DNA from: Gracilaria gracilis
Taxonomy: Eukaryota > Rhodophyta > Florideophyceae > Gracilariales > Gracilariaceae
Length of the DNA: 64,000 nt
Assembly: GCA_030374805.1 (NCBI GenBank)
Contig: JARGSG010000075.1
Coordinates: 248,001-312,000 of the forward strand
Reading direction: 5' to 3'
The notes below the pieces were generated by a model. The model saw nothing but the letters and a program-made list of their open reading frames with translations. It was not told where the DNA came from and did no database searches. Below, piece after piece: positions 21,592 to 31,439 of the stretch (within the stretch, counting starts at the first letter, position 1; each line of letters opens with the position of its first letter). A program made the position numbers and the translations under genes.

Positions 21592-24356
21592 ATGGCGCTT
21601 TTGAACCAGAAAAGGGGGCGGGAGTCAGCGCGATCGAAGAGGAACAGCGAGGGGTCAGAAATGGCGCCGTGTACACGAGGAAAAGGAAAGGCGAAGGTCT
21701 CCACGCCTCGTAGGCTGACATCGCGTTCCGAGCGGGAAACACCGCGCGCGATGAAGAAGAAGAAGAGTGCTCCCGCGCCACATAAGGTAAAAGGTGGCGA
21801 CTCTGTATCTTTGTTCATCAGCCTTGGAAAAGACAATAACAGGGTTGAAGTTGGTACTGCGGAAGTACGTGGTGGGGCCTGCTGGTGGTACCGGGAAGGG
21901 GCTCTGCCGTTTGCTGCATGTCCAGCTTCTAAGCGCCACTGCCTTAGAGGGTGAGGATTTGGTGGTTCTCAGGAGGACAAATATTTCAAGTCATCTAGAC
22001 GCGAAGTACCCTTACCGTTTCCAAGGTCCTGAGGATCCCCCGAGTAAGCTCGCCGAATTGTTTTCGGCTGGGTTGTATGCATGGGATACGTCGATGATGG
22101 CGTCAATTGAGATTTTTCAGAGTCCCACATCGCACCCCATTCCGCACCCTGGGGCCGGGAAGTCGTCCACCTTTTAGCCTGAGAGTGATGATGTTGAAGA
22201 GGTCAAAGAATCGGCTGAGAATTCCTCTAAAACCGCCAAACTTTAGTCTCCATCAACGAAAGGAGGAGAACGAGAAGGTTCTAAGGGAATGAAAAAACCG
22301 GTGGAAGCAATGGAGAGGGTTAACATCGTGAATGACTCCGATGACGATGTTATGGAGGTCATTGGGACTAGTAAGGCCTCCTTTGGTGGACCTGAGGTAA
22401 ATTTGTTCGATGAAGGAGATAGAGTTCCGTCAGATGACGTGAACAGCACGCTGCCGCTACCAAAGATATCCCTCGCCGACTATGTTCAGCAGCGGTTGAA
22501 GACAGATATCGAGATGATTGAAATCAGGAAGGAGGTGGTTTGCAGTGTGAACCTGGCGCACAAGGAGGCGACGAAGATGAAGTGCCGCAACTTTGGTTGG
22601 CTTCCCTCCGCCGGTTCGATTGCCGTTACACTTGTAGGCGATTTGGATGCGAGTGACATCGTTGACGGGAGACTTGTGCTGCCTGTAACACTTATAGACG
22701 GATATCACCGCTTTCTTGTGTTACAGGACCTGCGTGAGGAGGGAGGGAAGTGGGAGGATATAGTGAAGTCTCTGGATGTTGTGTTAGGGAGGAGGAAGAA
22801 TGGTAATCCAATGGTCATGAATGAAGTGCTAGGACTTGGCGATCTCCTGAACGAGATGAGCTCCAATGTTTTGAAGATGTCTTTCGCAGACAAGCTACAC
22901 AGCACGGTGTCTTTCGTTGAAAACATCATTGACGAAAAAGGAGTAGATGTGAGGAAGGTGACGCCGAAACAGATAGCGGGCGCGTTGAAAAGAAGTGGGG
23001 TTATCGGGGACTATAATATGCGTCACTTGAATCGCTATGCGAGACTGGCTCTGAATTTTGTGCAAAGCGAGGGGCTTCTCCAATTCTTTGAGAAGGTGTG
23101 TGAGGAGAGGCCGCCGCTGACGCTCACACATGTGTCCAGTGACCTCCTTATGGGACTTGCAGATGGGAATTCCGTTTCGTCGTCCGTTGCTTGCAATGGC
23201 ATGTGCGACTGAGAATGTTCGCTGCAGGGAGGACGGGCCGTTTTGAGGATATGAGGAAGCACTTCTTTCAGTGTGCAATTGGTATGTTTAAGCTTTGCGA
23301 CATGATTGCCAAGAGGAAGAAGATGACAGTTGAGGAACTGATGCAGACAGTTCTCAAGATTGGGGGAAAGGGGAAAGGGGGTATCTGTCTTGGAATATCT
23401 CGGGAAGCAAACACCCAAAATAGAGCTCGCGGGAGCCAAGCGTTTAAAGGACGGGATGGTGTTTAGGAGGGTGGAGACTGCAGGTAACAAGCTGGAACAA
23501 CACTTTAAAGTACCGCTGCGAAGTTCAGAGGAGGAGTAGGTTGTAGGGGAGGTTATTGAAGAGGTTGTGGAACCGGTGGGGATGGTCAGGGCCCCATTTG
23601 TTGAGGTGGAGAACGATCCCATGGTGGTGGAAAGCCCTGAACCGGAACCACCGGTGTTGAGACGTAGCACAAGGCGTAAGGTGGTTCCGGGTCGCTTGAG
23701 AGAAGAGGAGTTTGGACGGGTTGTGGGGAAGAAGAGAAAAACGAGGAAGAGAACTTCTGTGGTGCTTACTGACAACGAGGATGAAGATGATGTGCAACCT
23801 GCCCCGAAGCGAGGAAGGAAGGGTAGGGTGAAGACATCTTCTAAGGACATACCTTTGGAGGTTGTTAACCTGTTCAGGAAAATTACGAGGACTGCATTGA
23901 AGAATTTCTTAAAGCAGCAGAAAATCAATGTGATGTCGTCCAGTGAGGGCGAGGGGGAAAGTGATAGTGGTGAGAAGGATAGTGGATTTGTTGGGAATGA
24001 ACTGGAGGAGGGGGGGAAGGGAAGTTGAAGGAGGAATGCGTAGCTTGGAGGATAACAATCCGGATGTTCTCCCGAAGGGGATGAAGGCAGCTGGGGAGTA
24101 CACCGGGGGATCGGATATGTCGTGGACGAATACGGTGAGTGCACTGTCGAGTGAGTGGCCTGGAGGGAAGAATTCTGTGAAACACAAGCACCCGTGGATG
24201 GATATGGTTCACCTACGAAAGCGGCATAGGGCGGGGTGTTTAACGGTGGGGGATTTGAGGGCGGTGAATCACGCGCTGTACTGGCATGCAGCACGAAATG
24301 TGCTCAAAAAACTGGGGACTACGAACGAACTAGTTCTTGGGATGAAGCTCTCGTAG
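21592..24356 (+). pseudogene. ParB-like (ParB/Spo0J nuclease-fold) protein with charged nuclear-type tail, decayed
   Basis: Starts MALLNQKRGRESARSKRN at 21592, a strongly basic N-terminus. It shifts frame near 21850 and then runs through stops near 22175 and 22243. The main open part (22289-23212) contains VDGRLVLPVTLIDGYHRFL, with IDGYHR at 22694-22711, which matches the ParB/sulfiredoxin-fold G-x-H-R core. After it come DVRKVTPKQIAGALKRSG and, after two compensating frame changes near 23205 and 23380, a helical segment (MTVEELMQTVLKIGGK). Then there is a basic/acidic tail (RRSTRRKVVPGR, GKKRKTRKRTSVV) like a nuclear-localising linker. It ends at 24356 in a third frame, 36 bases before the 2OG oxygenase ORF, and may be fused to it. 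ParB folds bind or cut DNA; the role here is inference. Confidence 0.55.
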
Positions 24357-24392
24357 AAAAGAAAGCCGAAAGGGGAGGAAGAGGCTCTTTAA

Positions 24393-25476
24393 ATGGCGGA
24401 GAGGGATAGGAGTGACCTCGCGCGAGAGTATTTTTCCGCGAAAAGAATGGAGTTGACGAAGAGAGGATTTTGTGTGCTGGAGGAATTTGGATGTGACGAA
24501 GGCATGTCAGAGGAGGCGAAGAAGAGGGGGGTGGTGTTGGATGAAGATATGACAGAGAGTATGTTGGAGTTCTTTCACAAGGATTTATTGGAACAGCAGG
24601 ACCTCAAGTTCGACGACAACCGCAAGAGATGGAACCCTATCATCAATGTGGGAGATGGGAAGGACGCGGGGGATAGGATGCAGGGCATTGGGCGATACAT
24701 TAACACGAAGAAGGGGATTGTGGATTACATGGAATCGCATGAGAAGAACGTGATGATGGTGAGAAAGAGGGCGTTGCTGGATGCTAGGTTTGGGCAGATA
24801 GCAGCCGCTCTTCGTCTGTGTAACAACAGTAGGGCGAAGAAGATGATGTACGCGCCGGAAACAGGAGGACGTGTGTTGTGTACGGGGGAGGGATGCCCGA
24901 GGCAGGTGTTGCATACCGATTTCCGCGGGTTGACGAATGTAGAGAAGAACAATGGGGAGATTCCAGGATTCTTCATAATGGCCAGCGGGGGGAAGCTCTT
25001 TTATGATATGGGTATGTGAGAGGTCACATAATATGTATGTGACGGATGAAAAGAGTTTGAAGAGGCTGTCTCGTACGATGGGTGTGAAGAAGTTCAGGGT
25101 TCCACCGTACTCTATGTGTATTGGAAAAAAAGATGTGTTTCATGCTGGGGCTGGGTTCATGGATGCGCTGGTGAAAGAGAATTTTCTACGGTATCACATG
25201 TACTTTGTGCCCGAGGGATACAAGCTCCCTGATGCGGTGCACAGGCAGCCTGCTTTTCGGCCCAAATTATTAGATGAAGAATTTGGACTCGGGGAAGACC
25301 CGAACGACCAGCTGGACGAGGAGGAAAGTTCTGTGAGCAACTTTGAAATGGAGGAAGAGGAAGTTGGAGAGGAGGATTGCGAAGAGGAAGATGACGAGGT
25401 ACAAAACCACAAGGCTGATAACACGGATGGGGACTACGAGGAGGGACCGATGATAATGGATTATGAGGAAGACTAG
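24393..25476 (+). pseudogene. 2OG-Fe(II) dioxygenase-like protein, decayed
   Basis: The first ORF (24393-25019) has the family's N-terminal LTKRGFCVLEEFG and then RQVLHTDFRG, with the iron-binding His-x-Asp at 24912-24920. After one frame change near 25005 the second ORF gives RVPPYSMCIGKKDVFHAGAG (distal His at 25141) and NFLRYHMYFVPEG (2OG-binding Arg at 25189). It ends in a very acidic tail (MEEEEVGEEDCEEEDDE). The H-x-D ... H ... R spacing fits the double-stranded beta-helix oxygenase fold. Whether it belongs to TET/JBP (oxidising 5-methyl pyrimidines) or to another 2OG group cannot be settled by eye. The linkage to a KDZ-type transposase and a DNA methyltransferase makes a nucleic-acid substrate attractive. 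Confidence 0.6.
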
Positions 25477-25679
25477 ATAAAACATGTAGGGCGTGTAGTG
25501 TTATCTGTGTGAGAGTGAGGTGACTTGACTAGTAATGAGATATGAGCGAATGTTTTAATATAATGTGAGCATAAAGGGATTGTTGAAGAAAGAAAATGAG
25601 TTACAAAGCGTGGGGTAAGGAGGGAGAGTATTGTGTGAAGGTATCTTTTTTACAAAATGAGACCAAAGTAGTACTGGTA

Positions 25680-26510
25680 CTAAAAAAGAATGTCTTTTCT
25701 AAGGAAATTGACATAGTTGGTGAGAAAAGAGGCAGGTTCAGGCAAGCCCGCTCTGTTGGTATCCTCGGAAAAAAGGTGGAAGTAGGCATTTCTGAATTCG
25801 TACTCAGAGAATGAGGCGTAGAAGGAGGTAACAGTGCTGCCGTAGGCGAGGAGGGATTGTACTGCTGAGGGGATATTGTAGGAGATAGCTGTGTTGGAGA
25901 AGACTATGCCGAGTAGTTCCTTCATTATCGTTGAGACTATGGTATTGTAGTGGGTGGCCACGTCATGCATGGTAATGAAGCCGTGGGAAGAACCAACTAG
26001 GTTGAATGAAGAGATCCAGACGAGCTTTTCATAGTAGTATTTAGAAAAGGCGTCTTCGTCAACGATATTGCAAGTGAGACCTGCGTTGAAGAAGCGTTGT
26101 GCTAGTGCAAAAGGCCATTTTCCGGTGACAGTTGTGAGGTCGTTGGAAGTAAGAGGGGTGATGCCATCCTGTGGAGGTGCACCGAGAGTGGGTACGGCGA
26201 TGTAAAGAACTGCTCGTGTGGTGTGATGAAGACCATGTTTTGAAAGAATGGGAAGAATGTGGCCGTTCTGAATGAAGACCAAGTCTTGTCTGCGAGGTGG
26301 AGGGCAGGAGCGAATTACTGTTTCCAAGAACTTGCTCTTGCCGCAGAAGAAAATGGGACCTTGCGGAATGCTGTGTGTGGCTATGAAATCTTGGAGTGAA
26401 AGAATGGTATCTCGAGGGATACCTTGGTCGTAAAGCATGGCAATGCGGCCTCTGTATACAACAGTAGCTGGGATGTGGGTGGAGCGGAGAGAAGAGGAAG
26501 GCGAGGTCAT
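25680..26510 (-). CDS. Ketopantoate-reductase-like protein, intact
   Basis: Uninterrupted 276-codon ORF in the middle of decayed genes, suggesting a host gene under selection. Recognisable stretches are GPIFFCGKSKFLETVIRSCP, RRQDLVFIQNGHILPIL, RAVLYIAVPTLGAPPQDG, and the C-terminal helical block TGKWPFALAQRFFNAGL, YYEKLVWISSFNLVGSSHG. These resemble plant and algal proteins with a ketopantoate-reductase/6-phosphogluconate-dehydrogenase-like C-terminal domain. The N-terminal Rossmann Gly-x-Gly-x-x-Gly motif is not visible in this ORF, so it may be divergent or missing. Substrate unknown. Divergent from the 26920 ORF with a 409-base shared upstream region. Confidence 0.6.
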   Translation of the reverse strand: MTSPSSSLRSTHIPATVVYRGRIAMLYDQGIPRDTILSLQDFIATHSIPQGPIFFCGKSKFLETVIRSCPPPRRQDLVFIQNGHILPILSKHGLHHTTRAVLYIAVPTLGAPPQDGITPLTSNDLTTVTGKWPFALAQRFFNAGLTCNIVDEDAFSKYYYEKLVWISSFNLVGSSHGFITMHDVATHYNTIVSTIMKELLGIVFSNTAISYNIPSAVQSLLAYGSTVTSFYASFSEYEFRNAYFHLFSEDTNRAGLPEPASFLTNYVNFLRKDILF

Positions 26511-26919
26511 TATGTCGAGTTTGTTGGATGCTGTGAGGAGATGTTATGCTACAGGAGAGAAAGTGAGAGATGCTTAAGTAGAGAACGGCGCTGCCGATGC
26601 ATACATCGATAAAGTGGTTTCAGAGGAAAAGATAGTTTTTATGACCAAGTAGTGAAAGGAATGAGGTAGGTTGGTATGAAGGGATTAGGACTGATGAACG
26701 TGTTTATAAAAAGAGATGTGTCGAAATGAAGTATGAAGGGAAAGATATAATGGTAAGGAGTTAAGGAACGGACGCTGTGGATTGGGTCTGTGGGATGGTA
26801 CTGAAAGGAAAAAACGAGAATATGGAAATATCTGAGAGAAATGGAGTTTTTGGGGAATGGCGGGAAATTGAGGTATAGAAAATTGTGATACAAACAGGCC
26901 TGCGGGGTAGAAGGGGTGT

Positions 26920-27603
26920 GTGGCCACGAGTGTAACGGCTGTGATCAGGGGTGCCAAGGATGAGAGTTGTTGTAAGCCGCTCAGGCCTGTTCAAATCGTT
27001 TATCGCCGGAAACCGTCTTTTCTCGGGATTTCGAATGGATACGTTGGTAACGAGGAGCTAATGGCTCTGCTGCATAGGACGGAAGTGCCAGAGATGCCGC
27101 CGCGGAAGGAGGCAGGGGGTATTGAGGGGGTTTGTGTGAGTCAGAGGGTTTGTAATGGGGATGGAGGAGGCGGTGGAGGTGATGGGGATGGGGATAGAGA
27201 AGGAGGACCGGGGAGAAAATTTATGGGAGAGATGGAGGAACGGGTAAAGAAGCTTGGGGGGAGTTTGAAGGAGCATTTCGACGAAATGCTGTCAGAGATG
27301 TTGGCAGACATGGGAGGGGTAGTGCTGAGTGTGTCGGAGGTTGGCGTGCCGATGGAATTGATTTCGACGATTCGGAACAGGATGAAGTTGACTGGGGTAA
27401 GGGCTGTGAGAAATTTGAATGGGATGTGGGAGTGCGTGGGGAGGGAGATGGAGAGGCTGCGAAAGGAGAACATGGGGCTGAAGGGTAGGGTTGAAGTGTC
27501 GGAGGAGCAAGTGGGACAGGTGGTGCACATAGTGAGTGTCTGCCGGGTTTCGTCAGTGTGCGTCAAAATGGTGAGCCAGAATTGTGGTTTGCTCTGGCTT
27601 TAG
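26920..27603 (+). CDS. Hypothetical protein, 227 aa, with glycine-rich linker and coiled coil
   Basis: Open frame with a G-rich coding strand. It has a short N-terminal segment (QIVYRRKPSFLGISNGYVGN), a Gly/Asp linker (GGGGGGDGDGDREGG), a helical central part, and a heptad-like C-terminal stretch (MERLRKENMGLKGRVEVSEE). No family recognised. Its composition resembles the MTase and ParB-like genes, so it may belong to the same element or be a diverged relic. A chance ORF in G-rich DNA is also possible. Confidence 0.4.
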   Translation: MATSVTAVIRGAKDESCCKPLRPVQIVYRRKPSFLGISNGYVGNEELMALLHRTEVPEMPPRKEAGGIEGVCVSQRVCNGDGGGGGGDGDGDREGGPGRKFMGEMEERVKKLGGSLKEHFDEMLSEMLADMGGVVLSVSEVGVPMELISTIRNRMKLTGVRAVRNLNGMWECVGREMERLRKENMGLKGRVEVSEEQVGQVVHIVSVCRVSSVCVKMVSQNCGLLWL

Positions 27604-28559
27604 AAAACCAAGGAAGCTGATCACGAGGAAATAGTGAACTTGGGAACCAGAACGGTTTGAAATATACCAGTATTCAGATTTGTGTAGCAAAGCTACTCCA
27701 AAGCCAGGAGCTCTTAACACGTTCAAGTGCTCTTGAAAGTAAAACATGATTAACCGCCAAGTTCTCGTATAATTTTTTTCGATCACAAAATTTTGTATGT
27801 ATTTCAATCAATCATAATAGCATCATTTCTAAACGAGAAGCTTAATAACACATTTCAATGCTTTTTATCTTACAAAGTTCAATATTTGGTTCTTTTGGGA
27901 TTCCTGTTTGTGGGCAGAACATATATAAGCCGTAAATGTACTCTTAACACTTTGAGAACACTGTAGTACGTAACTGATTATCAAGACGTATTTATCGAAG
28001 CATAACTTTCTCGAAATTACCCCATCTGTATTTCAAAAACCTTCTCTTCGTTTTCATTCGCAAGCTGATTTAAATTGGCGATAGCGTGGAAATAGAACGA
28101 ATGCAAAGATCTATGGTGCTGAAATGTAGACAAGAGCACATTAAACGGTTTCACACGGCAGTTTGCAGTTTCGTGACGGCCTCTCACTGTTACAAAATAA
28201 CGACTTTTAGATTCATTACTTCCTTCCTTACGACATCGAATATCTTAATATCCACAGTCTGCAATAACAAGTTCAGTATCCACTAGGGATTGCTTCATTC
28301 CCTCTCTAAAAATTTTTGAGATCTGAATAAGATCCACAAGGAAAGGGGCCATGAGCCCAGACCAAATGCCCAGTTCAAAAATTTAAACATAATTCATACC
28401 GTACGTCTGGACCGTTGAGCTTATGCGAATACCAAATAGGGTTGAATGAAAATTTGTCCTTAATAGATAAATCACTGCCATCAACAGAAACGTAGAAATT
28501 TTCACCATAATTGTTCGGAACAACCCTAGATTTCCATTTCAACTAAAGTTTTTGCAATT
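27604..28559. other. Intergenic AT-rich DNA, no feature recognised
   Basis: No convincing ORF, repeat or RNA gene. Copia-2 inserted at its right edge. Confidence 0.4.
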
Positions 28560-28564
28560 GTTAG

Positions 28565-28784
28565 TGTTCATCGAGCAAGCACGCTCGACGCATATGCGCC
28601 GTACCGAGTGTTTGCATAACCGCTCTTTTGCAATCCGGACCATGCGGCCCTAAGGCTAATGTGGCGGCGCTCTCTTAAGGACCCGCCCGCTTTCGCATTC
28701 ACTCAGTAAAGACATAGAAACAGTTTACAAAGAATACAATCAGACATATCGCAACACCGAACCGCTCTCGCTGTTTCAGCAACA
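28565..28784 (+). repeat. Copia-2 5' LTR
   Basis: 220 bases, TGTTCATCGAGC...CAGCAACA, preceded by TSD GTTAG. No TGG-type primer binding site follows directly; the next bases are TTAGCAAATAATGC. Confidence 0.93.
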
Positions 28785-28889
28785 TTAGCAAATAATGCTC
28801 AATAGCGTTAGCGCTCCTGCGCATCACCGTCTTTAGACATCCAGTCTAAAGCCAGCCGTTAACGGTTTAAAATCCACACTTAAACCAAC

Positions 28890-31369
28890 ATGGCAGACAA
28901 CTTCCAAGAAGTTCCCACTAAGAAGAACACATATTCATTCGCCCCTGAAATGAATATAACCAAGGAAAACCAAACCAACTTTGCTAAGATAATCCGTACC
29001 GCCCTAAGAGACCATCCTCATGGTATTGAGTTCCTAAACCGCCTGCGAGACCGCAAAACCCACTTATTTTGTCACATCCCGATATCCTAAAGCACAACAA
29101 CCTGTTGAGAGCATTAGAAAAGAAGTTATATGAATTGGGCTTGAACCTCAAAGATGGAAAGAACCCTGCACACCGCATTGCACTTACCATTTGGTATGAT
29201 GACGCAACGCGCCCGAACCTCCAAACGTTCATCGACATGCATGGAAAAAATCCATACAACGATAGAACACTTCCAGAAGCTATATCACTCCGATATAGAT
29301 TCTCCAAACCCATCGACAAGAATGCCGAAGAAGGTAATGGCGATAATCAACCCATTGGTGAAGAGATCCCTGTCGAGTCACCGCCGCCGAACACCCAAGA
29401 CCCGCGAGAACCGAACCCTCCACTGGCTCCATCCAACTCAGAATCTCTCAAGCCGACCGACGAGCTTTCTCATTTCTTCGAACTCAACAATGAAATTACC
29501 CCGGCCCCCCTAAAAAAGAACAAAAAAGCGACCAAACCAAGCCGTTCCGGAGACTGCACACCCAACGAAGCGGAAAATCGCTCACAAGCACAGGACCTCC
29601 AGCTCAATGAGGTGCTCCATGCTATTACCGAACTGAACAACCGTGTTGAGACAACCTCCAAAACAATCGTAAAGCAAGTCAATAAGACTATTGAAGAACG
29701 ATTGCACGAGTCCAATCGAAAGCTCGACAATGCGCTCCAGCAAAAATCAATTGAGCTCCGTAAGTTTGCTCAGGATAATGAGAGTCGCTTCAGGTTCCCC
29801 GAACGTAAGATCGCTCCCGAACCGCCGCTCATTAATGCCCGGATTTCCCCGAATATCGGCCAACGCGACGAACACACAGCCCATGGAACCGGAAGAGCAA
29901 CAGACAGTTGGCAGTATAAAACCGCCCTTTCCAGAAGACAGAACACAGGACCGAAGGAAAATCAGCAGGCACATACCGCTATGAACCAAACTCAGAAAGA
30001 TCTCGAAACGCCCCTTCCAAACTTCCAGCAGTCTCCACCGCAATTCCCAGCAATGTCGCCTGAAGATGAACCTTCCTATCGCACCAAAGGCTCCGGGTAC
30101 AACCGCATGACAAATCGACTACGCCACATTGCAAGCCCAAGCGGTCCTAACTCGGATAATAATGAGAAGCTCATAAAGCGCATCCAGAAAGGCATGACAA
30201 CCGTCACGCAAGTGTTCAAAGACAAACGCTTCAAAGAAAAATCCAGCGGATCATGGATCGAATTCATCACGCGCTTCGAAAGAACAGCATTCTTAACATG
30301 CTTCCTCAACGCTGACGAAGCCCTTGTAGCGCTCCCGCTTGCATTGGACGACGCAGCCGAGATTCACGTCTCCGAATACATTGCACACCAATGCCAAGAC
30401 TATGAGCATGCCAAGCACCTGATGGCTGAAAAGTACCGCGACTCAACACAACAAATAAGAGTCCTGGATCAGCTTCGAGATATCCATATCAGCCAGTATA
30501 TGGATGGCAACAGTACTGTTCTAGAAGCGTACAACGAGATGATTGCGGAAATTGACAAGAAGGCGATCCATATCCCTGTTCAATTCCGCGATGATCACAA
30601 CAAACGCGAGTTCCTATTCAACGCCGTACGAATTCAGGAATGGGCTCGCCCAACTATGGAGGGCCCAACAGAGAAGATCGAGACCTACACTCAATTGAGC
30701 AAGCAACTGGCATATCGAGTCACAACGAATTGAAAATGGTTAGAAGACTACAACAATCAGTCCAGCGTGTACAAACCATCAGCCTCCAACGATCCCTTGA
30801 AGCCTGACAAACCGAATCTCTCCAGAAACGTAGATACCCTATACACAAACCCGCGAAACGGCAAGCCAGTCGGTACCCGAAGCAAACCTTGGCTCCGCAA
30901 CCGAAAGTACACCCGCAAAGACCTTTTATGCTATATATGCGGGGCCTTAGACAATTTAATGCGTAACTGCCCCAAGCGCAAAAAGGCAAGGAAGGTGTAT
31001 GACACGCTGCTCGCCACGGCCAAGCCACCGGACGACGTCGAAGACTTCGAGCAAACTGTTCGAGCTCTAATATTAGAGCTCGAAAACCTGGAGACCGAAG
31101 AAGACACACACGAAAACCCTACGTTCGAAACGCTCTTGGCGATTGGAACTCATGCGAGCGAAGTTCCAGAATCAACCAAATGCGAGGCTCCGGAATGTAA
31201 CGATCGTGAAAGCACGAGCGCGTACAAAGAGCTCGAAACATTGCCCACAAGCTACAAGAGCTCGCACGCCACTATGAACACTGGGGAGCAGGCTTTTTTG
31301 ACGGAGAATTGCATCGCCGACAACTCTCCTTCAAATGGCGAAATCCAGATACCAACTTTGTATATATAG
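28890..31369 (+). pseudogene. Copia-2 gag with zinc-knuckle remnant
   Basis: Starts MADNFQEVPTKKNTYSF at 28890. One frame change near 29075 leads into a 554-residue frame (29069-30733), then an in-frame TGA, then the same frame to 31369. The N-terminal domain (RIALTIWYDDATRPNLQTFI) is followed by a long Pro/Glu-rich linker, a Gag capsid-like helical region (SGSWIEFITRFERTAFLTCF, YMDGNSTVLEAYNEMIAEID) and CYICGALDNLMRNC. That last motif has the CCHC spacing but Asn in the His position, so the knuckle is probably dead. The TGA at about 30731 could come from CGA by C-to-T at CpG. Confidence 0.82.
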
Positions 31370-31439
31370 TGACTCCCATAGTCGCAATCGATACGATCGC
31401 TAATGACACCGCCCAAGACTTCGCACCAACCGCCGCCCC

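Noticed and set aside
23035-24294. Minus-strand 419-codon Ser/Pro-rich ORF
   Set aside because: Antisense of the G-rich ParB-like gene; composition explains its openness.
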